A stretch of DNA of 64,000 nucleotides from Henckelia pumila. Taxonomy: Eukaryota > Streptophyta > Magnoliopsida > Lamiales > Gesneriaceae. Each line of letters starts with the position of its first letter. The stretch's first letter is position 1. Both the position numbers and the translations under genes were made by a program. The notes below the pieces were generated by a model, which was not told where the DNA came from, did no database searches, and worked only from the letters and a program-made list of their open reading frames with translations. Of the stretch, positions 10,241 through 22,458 are shown one piece after another. The DNA is taken from contig NC_133123.1 of assembly GCF_033568475.1 (NCBI RefSeq), forward strand, positions 139,144,062 through 139,208,061. The letters are read 5' to 3'.

Positions 10241-11399
10241 CAACAAATACTTAAATCAAAATGTGCATCTTTTTGTGGTAATCTTACTTGCTTCCCAAAG
10301 TTTTATTTGTGATTAATGCTTGAAAAAATGTATATAAAACTTCTTATACTCTGTATTTGGCTTTAGTACTTTACATTATGTTGTTAATTGATGGTAAATG
10401 TTGGTTCACTCTATCTCAAATGATTAAAAGTTATAAAGCTCAAGCAGCATCCAATTTTCTAACTAGCTAATTCTCGAGTTCAAAAAAAAATCATTAAATG
10501 CATAAAGTAAGAAGAAGATGCTCCGATCCGGCTTTGAATCGGATGTTCATTGAGACGAGCAACAATAATAATTGATAAAATAAATACTCCACATGCATAA
10601 TGGAACAAGTGGTGTTGTTTCCAAGAAAATATCCTCTGTGCACAATTTCCTCGTGTCTGTTCTCAGCAACACACTCAGAACGGGGGAAAACATTAAGTAC
10701 TTAGATTAGACAAAATTAAACCATAATTATGTCAGCTCCAGAGGAAAAAGGTTGTCTTTTTTCACCAAAATTAAGTAAGATGCACATGACAGGCGAAACA
10801 GGGTGTCCTCACATACTTCTTGCTCTCATGTCGACATAAAAAAATATATATATAATCACTACAGCTTCTACAGATTATGGTGAATTGGTCCTTGATCGCA
10901 TACAAAAAATCACTACTTTCGCCCAAATTGTTGAGTATAGACTGTCAGTTGCTGTAAAATCTAAAATATGTTTTTGTCGATGTTAGCACAAGGGTAGTTT
11001 AGGAAGAAACCATCACCTCGATCTGTCTGAGCTTGAACTCGATTGAACCAACAATTTTCAATCCATTTTACATATCAATGATAAAAGGATCTTCTAAGAA
11101 AGAAAAAAAACATTAGAAGACAACCAGGAGGTGTCCCGATGAAAATCCCACAATGATCAAGTCAGTAAGGTAAGTGAAAAATTGTAAATACATAAACTAT
11201 ATTGAAGTAACTAATGGAGAAAGACGATGAAGTTGGGGTATCATTGTTCAAAATTGAATAATGTCGAGGGCATTCACATTCACTATCTTAGATTTCTGCG
11301 ATAATTATTCACTATGATACGTTCTGCATGTATGCGTACAACTGGCATTCAGACCTGAATATACATCAAATGTTTTCCACGAATACATTCTTTACATGA
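10241..11399. other. Spacer between two convergent genes
   Basis: It holds the 3' flank of the DUF241 gene on the left and the FtsH 3' UTR on the right (FtsH is read on minus). No coding frame, tRNA or clear repeat was noticed. Confidence 0.5.
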
Positions 11400-14300
11400 T
11401 CACGCCACATAGAGTTCAGCTTTCCCGTCGATGAAGAGGCTCATGAACTCTTCGCCATCAACAGTTTCTTTCTCTATCAACAGCTGAGCAAGCTTGTGCA
11501 GAATGTCTATATGTGTTGTCATAATGTGCTTGGCCCTTGCATATGCTTTCTCCACCAGCTCTCTCACTTCCGCATCAACCACATCAGCAGTCGCCATTGA
11601 GTAGTCTTTCTGTGTCGACATCTGCACATGTATGTAGCATATATGTAAAGGAGAAATTCTACAAGTTAAAAAGAAAGATGGGTTTGTTAAAGTCGCAAGA
11701 ACGTCAGTACCTGTTGGCCAAGAAAGGGGTTTCCACCACCACCACCTATGGCCACTTGTCCGATCTTTTTACTGAACCCGAATCTCTCCACCATCTGCCT
11801 CGCAACCCTTGAAACTTGCATGAAGTCATTGGATGCGCCAGTTGTTACATTATCCTCTCCGAAAATAACCTCCTCTGCTACTCTGCATTTTTAGTTTGGC
11901 ATTACTTATTAGACATTAAAGTATGAGCTCAGCTTCTCGGGAAACATGTTTCGAAAATGGTACCAAAAGTTAAGAGGTCACAAATTCAAATCTCCAATGC
12001 TCGATCACCTTCTAGCTACGTTGGACTTGGTGGCTATTTATGGGATCCCTAGTGCCTAATTTTTGTATGTATAGATAAGCCTTGAATATAAACTTCACGC
12101 ATTGAATCTCCAATTCATACATGAGGGGGCATCGTTGGAATATAAAACTCACCTTACAAAAGTAAAAGCTTTCGAGAAAAGAGACTACTAATGGTAGATG
12201 ATCTTTTAGTTGATCATATATATATTTTTTCCTCAATCAAATAAAAGAAATCGTGTTTTATTTATTCGTTTATATAATCATGGATTCCAAGATTCAAAAT
12301 TGTTAAACCAACCTTCCACCGAGAGCAACAGCCATCTGATTTTCTAGGTAGCTTCGACTGTATAACCCAGACTCGAGCCTCTCTTCACTTGGAGCAAAGA
12401 AAGTCAGTCCACCAGCTTGGCCACGAGGAATAATGGAAATTTTGGCAACAGGGTCATACTCGGGCATCAAGGCACCAACTAAAGCATGTCCAGCCTCTAC
12501 AACACAATAAAATATCAAATTTAGGCAAAATTAAGGAGTTAAAATAAATTTTTTTTAAAGAAACTTTTTGATGATTTGAAATGATTCGGCACCGTGATAA
12601 GCAACGAGCTTCTTCTTTTCTTCAGAAACAACTGCATTTTTCTTCTCTGGTCCAGCAATTATCCTCTCCAGAGCATCAGATATCTCATCTTTGCTTATTT
12701 CCTTAAGGTCACGCCTTGCTGCGAGGATGGCTGCTTCATTCATCAAGTTTTGCAAATCTGCACCGGTGAAACCAGGTGTTCTCCGAGCAATCTTTTCAAA
12801 ATCAACATCCTTTGCAAGAGCCTTTCCTCTGGAATGCACCTGATACAAAAGATATTCCATATGCCAGTTATGGAACAAAAATGTACTGTAATCATGCCTC
12901 ACATAAAATCTTTGCCGCATAGCTAATTATTTTTTAACTTGAGAGGTGCAGTAACAATTTTGAGTAACAAGGGAGTGAGTACAACCTCTAATGAATGTGG
13001 AGAGAAACTTGGTTGAAGTATGGTTAAAACAGCACAATAGGGGATATGCTTATGTTGATTCATAATATGGTTTCTAGCATAGTTGGATCAGGCAGGATGG
13101 GGGTGATACCACCTCATGGTGCTCTCTTGGAATTTACCATTAAGTTAGTAACCATATAATCCTATACAACACATAACAGTTCTTCATTCTTGTGCCAGAT
13201 AAATATAGGAGTTATTTACTACTTTATTTAAAGTCATAGATGCCATTCTTTATTCACAACAATCATATCAACATGGCCATCAACATTCAACTTCAATAAG
13301 AAACCACATAAAGAGAATGTAAAAGAGTTCCCTACCTGAAGAATCTTGACTCTACCAGCAACATCAGGCCTGTCGACTGTGACCTGTCTATCAAACCTTC
13401 CGGGCCTCAACAATGCTGCATCAAGAACATCCGGTCTGTTAGTTGCTCCCAACACTATAACACCAGAATTACCAGAGAATCCGTCCATTTCAGTCAAGAG
13501 CTGATTAATAGTCTGCTCCCTCTCATCATTCCCACCACCAAGCCCTGCCCCTCTCTGCCTTCCAACAGCATCAATCTCATCAATGAAAACAATGCAAGGT
13601 GCCTTCGACTTTGCCTTCTCGAATAAATCCCTCACTCTTGAAGCTCCAACACCCACAAACAGCTCCACAAATTCTGAAGCAGCACATGAGAAGAACGGAA
13701 CTCCGGCCTCACCAGACACAGCTCTGGCCAAAAGGGTTTTTCCTGTGCCCGGTGGACCGACCAAAAGGCAACCTTTAGGTATTTTTGCACCCAGTGCAGT
13801 GTACTTATCAGGGTTTTTCAGGAAATCAACCACTTCTTGCAACTCTAATTTCGCTTGATCAGCCCCTGCAACATCAGCAAATGTGACCCCAGTCTCAGGC
13901 ACCTCCTGGAACTTGGACTTAGACCGCCCAAAATCCATAGGTCCGCCTAGCCCCCCAGGTCCACCAGGCCCGCCCTGGGCGCGCCTGAACAAAAAGAATA
14001 GACCAGCAAAAGCAAGAAATGGAAACAACAAATTCCCAATAAAACTGAACAGCCCATTCCCAGAGTCACCCTCAGAAACAGTAATATCAACACCATTCAT
14101 AGCTAAAATGTCAATCAAGTCCGGGTCATTCGGCACTATAACAGTTGCCCTACGGCCATCTACAGCCGTCAGCTGAAGAGCACTTCCGTCTTTACTAAAC
14201 CTCACTCTCTCAACCTTACCCTTCTTCACTGCATTCAAGAACTCGCTGTAACGCCATTGGGAACCCTCGGGGAGGTCAGATGAAGGCTTGGCCTGAGGAC

Positions 14301-14619
14301 TTGGAGCATTCAAGATCAGATTTTGACCAAAGGGTGAAGATGGGCCTGGATTTTGCGCCTCAATTTCAATCACCTGCGGTGCAGGAGGAGGAGGAGCGTT
14401 ATCTAAAGCGAACGCCTGTGGAGTAATCGAAGAAAAAAGTAACGCAGCTATAGTAGCATGATTTTGAATGCTATAATTGGATTTATTAGAATTCTTGTTG
14501 CTCAAAAACGATAGTGGCACTACGAATTTTCTTGGTACTGTTTTCGGGGTGCGGGGAACCACGATTTTGGTGCCAAAGAAATTTGAGGAAAGTAAAGGAT
14601 TTGCCGAGGTTGAGGCCAT
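11400..14619 (-). CDS. FTSH5: Chloroplast ATP-dependent zinc metalloprotease FtsH, type A (FTSH1/FTSH5-VAR1), five exons, 702 aa
   Basis: The exons (minus) are 14619-13336, 12839-12593, 12496-12313, 11882-11711 and 11621-11400, all with GT-AG borders and matching phases, totalling 703 codons with the stop. Residues 1-70 form a Ser/Asn-rich plastid transit region ending near QAFALD. There is a membrane segment at about 191-211, Walker A GPPGTGKT at 288-295, Walker B IVFIDEID at 343-350, the SRH region with ATNRPDVLD, and the zinc motif HEAGH at 510-514, whose Glu codon is split by intron 2. The C-terminus ends GKAELYVA. The length agrees with Arabidopsis FTSH1 and FTSH5 (716 and 704 aa). Type A subunits pair with type B (FTSH2/8) in the thylakoid hexamer that degrades photodamaged D1. 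All catalytic motifs are intact. Choosing between the names FTSH1 and FTSH5 needs a tree. Confidence 0.95.
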
Positions 14620-15072
14620 GAGGAAAATTTGGGAAAATGGTTCGTTTTTTCAGCTGATTATTCGAAGTTTATAGGGGTTAGGGGAAATGGGAAAAGGATA
14701 TTTGATAGTGTGGAAGCAATTCGAAAACTTCACCAGGAAGCGAGAATGGGAGAATCACAATTTGATTTTTGATTGAATGAAAGCCATGGATTGGTAGTGT
14801 TGCTTGGTTGGTTCTACGTGTTTGATATATTATCCAGACATTATTCGTTTGATTTTTATGCTTTGAAAGCGGATGGGGAGAGTGGAGACAAAAGGAAAGT
14901 CTTGGAAGTAGTCTTTTCTAGAAAATATGTTGCTTACCTTTACTCCTAAAAAATAAAATAATTTTCTCTGAATAAAGAATATATTTTGAGTGATATGGAA
15001 AACCAAAATAAAAGTCCAAAAAGAAGGGAAGTACACATATACATTCCAAATACAACTATACACGTATGGGGA
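14620..15072. promoter_or_regulatory. 5' flank of the FtsH gene
   Basis: This holds the FtsH 5' UTR and promoter (read on minus). No single motif is convincing enough to name, and there is no coding frame. Confidence 0.4.
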
Positions 15073-15120
15073 AGTTCTATGCTACCTTAATGGCAATGCC
15101 TTTTGGGGTAGCATAGAACT
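15073..15120. repeat. Perfect 14-bp inverted repeat (hairpin)
   Basis: AGTTCTATGCTACC at 15073-15086 and its exact reverse complement at 15107-15120 are separated by 20 bases. The GTATGCTAC core recurs just downstream at about 15128. It could be a tiny foldback or a chance hairpin; no terminator role is expected in a plant nucleus. Confidence 0.7.
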
Positions 15121-15199
15121 CACCGCAAGTATGCTACTTCCACCAAGAATACACAATTCCTTTAAAGACAAGAGAGAAAGATGCAATAAAATAAAATTT

Positions 15200-15810
15200 C
15201 AGGCTCTGTTTGGACGTGTATTTTAAAAATATTTTTAATGTTTTATAAGTGAAAAAAACCGACGTCATTCTTGATATTCAATAATTACTCTTGTAATTGG
15301 AGAAACTTTTTGTGAATTTGTAGTTGATGTTGTCTCATGATATTTTTATTGTTTATTATATTTATATTAAATTTTTTTAAATTTCAGTTTCAATATAATT
15401 TTGGGCATGCATGTGTTCCATAAGATTAAGGAGAAAATGTCTTTTTTTTCATCTATTAAATTGTAATTTTGAATGAGAATTTGTATGCATGTTTTAAATT
15501 TTATATATTTAATTAAGCACTAAATGAAAAGAAAATAAATCAATCACAAATATATATAAATAATAATAATAATAATAATAAATCTTTATACAAAAAAAAT
15601 GATAAAAAAGCAATATTAAAAAATTTTACAAAATAGTTGTCCAAACAACTTCTTGATTATTTTTAACTTTAAAATTATTTTTCTAAAATAGTTATCCAAA
15701 CACATTTTTAACTATAAAAGCGTTTTTATAAAATAGTTTTCAGACACATATTTATTATTAAAACAACTTTAAAAAATTTATAATTTTTTTTTAAAAAAAA
15801 CACTTTATAA
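15200..15810. repeat. Degenerate dispersed repeat with the TGTTTGGA phrase
   Basis: GCTCTGTTTGGACGTGT at the left and three spaced antisense versions further right (TTGTCCAAACAA, TTATCCAAACAC, TTTTCAGACAC at about 15640-15750, roughly 55-60 bp apart) suggest an old non-autonomous transposon or tandem remnant. The terminal repeats are not sharp. A small (AAT)n tract lies near 15561-15583. Confidence 0.4.
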
Positions 15811-16336
15811 AATATATGCTACTGGTTACAAATAGAAGAAAAAGATACCACAATTCAATTGTTGCGCATAGTAGGAGTAACTATTGCTTTCTAACTTGCA
15901 ATTTGTGCAAATCCTAAATTGTCGGAACTTTTCACTTTAGTGTTGTATTAATAGCAGTTCACATTTCATTTTTCAAAGATTTTAGGACATATAAAATTTG
16001 ACCTCGTGTCCAATTATTTCATGTCTGCATCTTTGTATAAGCGTGAAAAAGATATCAATCTTTGGCAATGCCTGTGGATTAACAACCACTAATACGTAAT
16101 AATATATCAATGCAACAGTGTGCATATTAAACTAGCATTCTTAGTTCTAAGCTGTAAAGATTCCATGACCTGAAACCTGAATGCGTGGCAATAATTTAAC
16201 AAAATATGATTTTGTTTTTGGACATATTCTCTTCCCAACATGTGTAATAGTACTCGTGTGCGCCTTATTATATTTATCATTGTCTGAAGATCAGTAGCAC
16301 TCCAGCTCTATGCATTATCAGTATTGTTAAACAAGC
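15811..16336 (+). promoter_or_regulatory. Displaced upstream half of the promoter of the DUF241 copy at 21599
   Basis: From about 16225 this matches the region upstream of the copy at 27231. Shared phrases in order are TGTAAT(A/C)GTACTCGTGTGC, TGAAGA(T/C)CAG, ACTCCAGCTCTATGCA and CAG(T/C)ATT(G/A)TTAAA. The match stops at the copia insertion at 16337 and resumes after it at 21281. So this is gene-proximal promoter DNA now about 5 kb away from its gene. It ends in CAAGC, the target duplication (16332-16336). Confidence 0.7.
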
Positions 16337-16496
16337 TGATGACATAGGAAAAAAAAAGGAGGCTAGGGATTTTTTATTAACTTGCATAATGAATCAGATA
16401 CAATAAAGAGTATTTATAACTAGGGATTACAATGAAAAGAAATAAACTAAAATACCCTTAAACACTAATAAAGATAATATTATAATACAACTAATA
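16337..16496 (-). repeat. 3' LTR of the copia element at 16337-21280
   Basis: 160 bp, starting TGATGACATAG and ending CAACTAATA on plus. It pairs with 21121-21280. Confidence 0.93.
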
Positions 16497-19400
16497 TCCC
16501 CCCTCAAACTCACGATGCTACAGCGATAAGCATTGAGAGTTTGTCAGACAGGAAACGAAAGCGCGAAGCCGGGTGTGCTTTTGTAAACATATTAGCAATC
16601 TGCAGAGAAGAAGGAACGAATGGCAATGTGATGGTGCCGATCTGCAGGTGGTGGCGAGTGACATGACAATCAATCTCGATATGTTTGGTTCGTTCATTAA
16701 AGACTGAATTTCGTGCAATCTGAATAGCACTTTGATTATCATAATGTAGTGGAGTAGGGTGACAAAGAGAAATACCCATATCAGCAAGCAACCGACGCAA
16801 CCAAACAATTTCACAGGTAGTTGAGGCCATTGCACGATACTCAGCTTCAGTAGAAGACCGAGAGATGACATCTTGTTTCTTTCTCTTCCACGAAATAAGC
16901 GAGTCACCGAGGAAAATACAAAATCCAGTGGTCGACTTGCGGTCCGTAGGATCACCAGCCCAATCCGCGTCAGAGTAAGCCCGCAGCTCTAACGAAGACG
17001 TAGAAGGAAACAAGAGACTATGAAACTGAGTGCCCCGAAGGTACCTGAGAATACGAAGAACGGCAGCCCAATGAACTGTAGTAGGGGCAGTGACAAATTG
17101 ACTAACCACATGAACAGCATGTGCAATGTCTGGGCGAGTCACGGTAAGATAAACCAGGCTTCCGACAATGGTACGATAGAGACTGGAATCTGCCAAAGGA
17201 GTGCCATCCGACGGAGAGTATCTAGCATTGGTCTCAAGGGGAGTATCAACAGTCCTGTTGTCAGTAAGTCGAGCACGCTCAAACAAATCAGCTATATATT
17301 TTGATTGAGATAAGAGATATCCTTTTGAAGAATAGGCAACCTCAATTCCCAAAAAATAACGTAGCATACCCAAGTCTTTCATAGCGAAGCAACGTGCAAA
17401 CTCAGATTTCAAAGATGCAATACCATCATAATCATCACCCGTAATGATCATGTCATCAACATACAAGGATAAGAGAATACGACCTGTTCTTGTACGCTTG
17501 ACAAATAAAGCCGAATCATGGTGATTAGAAAGAAAGCCAAGTGAAGTGATCACCATAGAAAACTTCTCAAACCAGGCACATGGTGCTTGTTTGAGACCAT
17601 AAAGAGCTTTGCGAAGCTTGCAAACTTGACCAGGCTGATGAGCGACACCAGGAGGAGGCATCATATAAACTTCTTCATGAAGGTCACCATTCAAAAAAGC
17701 ATTATTGACATCCAACTGAGATATTCTCCATCGGCAAACGGAAGCAACTGCGATCAGAGTGCGAACAGTCGTCATTTTTGCAACAGGGGCAAACGTTTCT
17801 TCATAATCCATGCCATACTCCTGGGAATAGCCTTTAGCAACAAGTCGAGCCTTGTATCGCTCAATGGATCCATCTGATTTGGTTTTAATCTTGTAGATCC
17901 AACGAGAACCAATGGTATGTTTTCCGGATGGCAGCGGAACCAAATCCCATGTATGAGTCTGGTGTAGAGCAGTAAGTTCCTCAGCCATAGCAGCCTGCCA
18001 AAGGGGATCAAGAATTGCCTCTCTATAGGACAAAGGCTCAGAAAGACGATGAAAAGAGGCAAAAAAAGGAAGCAAATGAAGTAGAATAAGAGGAGTACTC
18101 AAAATCGGGGAGTTTAGTAGACTTACGAGTGCGAGTGGACTGACGCAGAAGAGGAACATCCGCAATCGCATCCGACAATTGGGTGGTCGTAGGAGCAGGG
18201 GCATGTGAGGTGGATGCCTCGTGAACCAAATTATCAGATAGAGCTTCATTGGGTTTGGAATCGAAAGGATCAATACGAACTAGATCTGACGGTGTCATAT
18301 GATGTGAACTAGCAGGAACAGAGAAGAATGAAATATGCTCTAAAAACACAACATGACGCGAGACATACAATTTTTGACTAACTGGATCAAAACAACGATA
18401 TCCCTTTTGACCAACACCATAACCCAAAAAAACACATAAGGCGGACCGGGGAGACAATTTATTACGCTCAACTTGTGGTCGAAGAACAAAGCAAGTACAT
18501 CCAAAGACGTGCAACGAGGAATAATCAGGTGAATGACCATACAACTTTTCAAACGAGGACAAACCTGAATTATGAGATATTGGAATTCTGTTGATTACAT
18601 GAGCAGCCGTAAGTACTGCTTTCCCCCAATACACACTAGGAACCTCGGCTGACAACATGAACGAACGAGCTGTTTCAACAAGATGACGATGTTTTCTTTC
18701 AGCAACACCATTTTGTTGAGGAGTATCTATACTCGAGGTTTGGTGGATAGTCCCATCAGAAGCAAGTAACTGAGAAAAATCGTTAGAAGTGTATTCACCC
18801 CCCAAATCACACCGAAAACATTTAATGACAGATGAGTGTTGGGTTTTCACAAGAGCTCTAAAGTTATGGAATATGGTAAGGAAATCAGACCTGCGTTTCA
18901 TAAGATAAACCCTAGTATAACGAGTGAAATCATCAATAAAGGAAACATAATATCTGGAACCTCCTTTGGTGTATACAGGAGAAGGTCCCCACACATCAGA
19001 ATGCACAAGATCAAATGGCGCAATTGAAAAAGAAATGCTTTTATAAAAAGGCAAGGCTGAAAATTTAGCCAGTTTTATTCACCCCCAAATCACACCGAAA
19101 ACATTTAATGACAGATGAGTGTTGGGTTTTCACAAAAGCTCTAAAGTTACGGAATATGGTAAGGAAATCAGACATGCGTTTCATAAGATAAACCCAAGTA
19201 TAACGAGTGAAATCATCAATAAAGGAAACATAATATCTGGAACCTCCTTTGGTGTATACAGGAGAAGGTCCCCACACATCAGAATGCACAAGATCAAATG
19301 GCGCAATTGAAAAAGAAATGCTTTTATAAAAAGGCAAGGCTGAAAATTTAGCCAGTTTACAACCACTGCAATCAGAAATATCATGACTGTCCAAATGACC

Positions 19401-21120
19401 CAAAACTCCTGTAGACACCAAAAACTTTAAACGAGACCCAGAAACATGACCTAAACGAGAATGCCAAAGATAAAAATCAGAAGACGAACGACTCAAACAA
19501 AAAGACGAAAAATCCACACTAGATGCAGCAACATCTGATACTTTTAGCTCATTCAAGACATAGAGTCCCCCTTCCCTACAGCCTGTCCCAATCACCTTCT
19601 GAGATTGCGTGTCCTGAACACAATAATTGGTAGAAGTAAAAAGAACTGAGAGACCCGAATCACACAATTGACCAACAGATGCAAGATTTAAAGTTAGACT
19701 AGGAATGTGATATACATTTGAAAGTGATAAACTAGATGTGTGAACAGAGCCAATTCCTGCCAATGGCATTGGAGTACCATCGACGGTCATGACAGACAAA
19801 GATGGAGCAGAATTAACAGACGCAAAAGAATCAATATCAGGAGACATATGATGAGAAGCACCTGAGTCTAAGATCCACAGGGGAGACAATTTACCTGAAT
19901 TATCGGACAAAGACAAACCTTTATGAGAGGAGGCAGACATGGCATGAGGCTGTGAAGCGAGGAACTGTTGAAACTGCTCCAACATATGTGGATCCAAGGA
20001 CGGGGCAGCAACTGCATTGTTGGCCTGAGGTGGGCGATACGACCATGGAGCAGTCTGTGGAGGGTGTGGTGGTTGAGGTGGTCGTTGTTGCTGTTGTTGT
20101 TTTCCTTTACCCAACAATCTCGGACATTGAGCCTTCCAGTGACCCTTTTCTTTGCAGAAAGCACATTCATCCGAAGAAACCTTAGGAGCTGGTCTATTTT
20201 GGTTGCTAGGCAGAGACTATCGTGGAGCAGCAAAGACAGATGGAGTTGTAGGTGTGACAGACCCCTTATCTGCTTTAGACTTAAGCCGAATCTCCTCTGC
20301 TAACAGTTCATTAACCACAGAATCAACAGACGGAAGAGGAGAACGATGTAGAATTGTCCCACGCAATCCTTCAAAATCATTTCGAAGAGCCATCAAAAAC
20401 TGTACCAGACGTTGTTCTTCTCTACGAGCCAAATATGGTTCAAATATTCGCAGCTCTGCAGACTCAGTGAGAGCCAACTGATCCCAGAGATTAGTCATGG
20501 CAGAATAAAACTCCTGAACATTCATATCATTCTGCTGAAGTGCGCGAATATCGGTCTCCAACTGATACTGCTTGGCGAAATTAGACTGTGTGTACAATCT
20601 AGCCAGATGATCACAGACCTCTTTAGCCGTCTCATACTTAGCCAACTGAACGCCAATGGAGTGGGTAACAGAATTGTTAATCCACGTAATAATCTTCGAA
20701 TTATCAGCCTCCCAACTGTCGACCAAGTCCGCATAGTTGGTTATCGTCTCGTCTGTAGGTTTAATACGTACACCTGTAACATAGCTCCACAAAGATTTTT
20801 CACGCAAGAAATTCTTCATAACGTAGCTCCAATACGTATAGTTTTTACCATCCAATTGAACACTAATCGACTGAAGTGAATCATCCTTACGACTAACCAT
20901 GATGAAAGAGGCACAAATACAAAAAAAAACCCAAAACCGAAATCAACGGATTCGAAATTCCCAAAATTAACCAAATCTAGACAAACCAACGCGAGCGAGA
21001 ACAAATCAAAGGGAAAACGAAAATACCAAAATCAACCGCTGAATGGCCAAAAAGCTGTGGATTGGATTATAACTTCTTCAATCACACAAGGAGAATCCAT
21101 AAACCTAGGCTTTGATACCA

Positions 21121-21280
21121 TGATGACATAGAGAAAAAAAGGAGGCTAGGGATTTCTTATTGACTTGCATAATGAATCAGAATACAATAAAGAGTATTTA
21201 TAACTAGGAATTACAATGAAAAGAAATAGACTAAAATATCCTTAAACACTAATAAAGATAATATTATAATACAACTAATA
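21121..21280 (-). repeat. 5' LTR of the copia element at 16337-21280
   Basis: 160 bp, the near-identical partner of 16337-16496. The initiator tRNA-Met primer-binding site lies directly inside it. Confidence 0.93.
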
Positions 21281-21292
21281 CAAGCTTCTTTT

Positions 21293-21498
21293 TGTCAAGA
21301 TTCCTCCTACTTAGGTGTCCAACTTTCGATGTAGCGACGATGTATGATTGAGTTTTTTTTTTCCTTTAAGGCGTACAAGATCCGGGGGACAAGGAGCTCG
21401 TGGACTATTATTGTTCTTACTTTAAAATTTCAGCAGATGTGTCATTGTAGGTGTAGTTGATTCCTTTTGTTTTGTTTGGTTATCTTCTTATATATATA
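21293..21498 (+). promoter_or_regulatory. Proximal promoter of DUF241 array copy 1 (E1, E2, E3, TATA)
   Basis: E1 TGTCAAGATTCCTCC is at 21293-21307, only 8 bases after the end of the copia target duplication. An E2 variant (GGGGACAAGGAGCTCGTG) is at about 21384-21402. A weakened E3 (GTAGTTGATTCCTTTTGTT) is at about 21450-21470. TATATATATA is at 21489-21498. The same blocks recur before the other array copies. Confidence 0.6.
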
Positions 21499-21598
21499 GC
21501 TTATGTATGGAAGAAAGATGCATTGAAGCCCAAAATATCTATTCTTATAAAGAGTAAAACAGTAAGATCTGTCTGTTTTACAAGAAAAAAATCAAAAA

Positions 21599-22458
21599 AT
21601 GGCTAATTTCCATTCTAGATCAAACAGTTTACCATCTGAATGCAGTCCAATAATGAATAAGATTCAAGATCAGTTGTGCCGGCTTAAGGGATCAGAAGCC
21701 ACATCAACAACAGGAAATCTATGTGTTCAAACTTGGCTGGCCTCGTTAGTTTGCACGAATCCCTCAAGAATCTGATTCAGACACCTTCATTCCAGCAAGC
21801 CCTCTCGCATGACCAATGTGGGAATTGGATTGATGAGGTTCTTGAAGGGTCACTTGCACTTGTGGATCTTTGCGGATTTTCAAGAGATGTTGTCTCTGTA
21901 TCCAAGGAATCCATTCAAGATCTCAAATCCTCCATTAGGAGAAACAGAGGTCAAACAGCTACATCAGATGACATCAATTCTTTTATGGCCTCAAGAAAAA
22001 AGATTTACAAAATGGTCAACAAGAAGTGCATCAAGAATTCGAAAAGGTGCAACCAGAATTCAGCAACACTCGTACAAGAAGACGTTGATCTTAAAACTAT
22101 GGTGATGGTGTTCAGAGAAATTGAGGCTATTTCTTCATCAGTCATAAATTCGATATTATTACTCCTATCCGGTTCAAAGGCGAGATCAAAGCAGAGAAGT
22201 TGGTCCTTGCTTTCAAAGTTCACTCAAACAAGCCGTGTATATTCTGAAGCAGATCAAGAATGCAGTGACAATGACTTTTTTATCGTGCACTTCGACGAGT
22301 CCACGAATGGCAAGGATAATGCAACTGTTCAAAACATTTTGAGGAAGTTGAAAGTATCAGAAATGGCAATCCATGAACTTGAAGAGGGATTGGAAGCTTT
22401 GTTTAGGAGTTTAGTGAAAACAAGAGTTTCCATTCTTAATGTTCTCAGTGATCACTAA
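21599..22458 (+). pseudogene. DUF241 array copy 1, frameshifted near residue 40
   Basis: The family start MANFHSRSNSLPS is present at the ATG at 21599. Compared with its paralogues, one base is missing at about 21715-21720, so the first ~40 codons are out of frame with the rest. The downstream frame from the ATG at 21721 is open for 245 residues and has all later family blocks: EVLEGSLALVDLCGFSRDV, SSIRRNRGQ, REIEAISSSV, LEEGLEALFRSLVKTRVSIL. Either this is a very young pseudogene, or a sequence error, or translation starts at 21721 and yields a protein without the R-S-x-S-x-P motif. The promoter has a copia element inserted just upstream, which also favours decay. Confidence 0.75.

Larger units (their letters stand above)
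16337..21280 (-). mobile_element. Ty1/copia LTR retrotransposon (broken), Ale/Retrofit-like
   Basis: A complete outline: 160-bp LTRs at both ends, the 5-bp target duplication CAAGC on each side (16332-16336 and 21281-21285), a primer-binding site TGGTATCAAAGC for initiator tRNA-Met beside the 5' LTR, and a purine tract beside the 3' LTR. The order of parts on minus is gag (about 20.9-20.2 kb), protease with DSGASHHM (about 19.9 kb), integrase with DFTRY (about 19.3-18.6 kb), then reverse transcriptase with YVDDM and RNase H (about 18.0-16.5 kb), which is the copia order. Coding is broken at a handful of places. By eye the LTRs differ by roughly 4%, which suggests an insertion one to a few million years old. 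The lineage is tentative. Confidence 0.93.

Noticed and set aside
12510-12592. FtsH sequence continuing past the zinc-site His as YHGAESF, which would destroy the HEAGH motif
   Set aside because: This is intron 2; splicing from 12593 to 12496 restores HEAGH in frame.
13234-13335. 33-codon extension of FtsH exon 1 into the intron, ending in a stop
   Set aside because: The sequence after KILQ has a clear GT donor at 13335, and the next family block (VHSRG) begins at 12839; the extension is intron read-through.
13583-14176. Plus-strand open frames over FtsH exon 1
   Set aside because: Antisense shadows of a strongly conserved coding exon.
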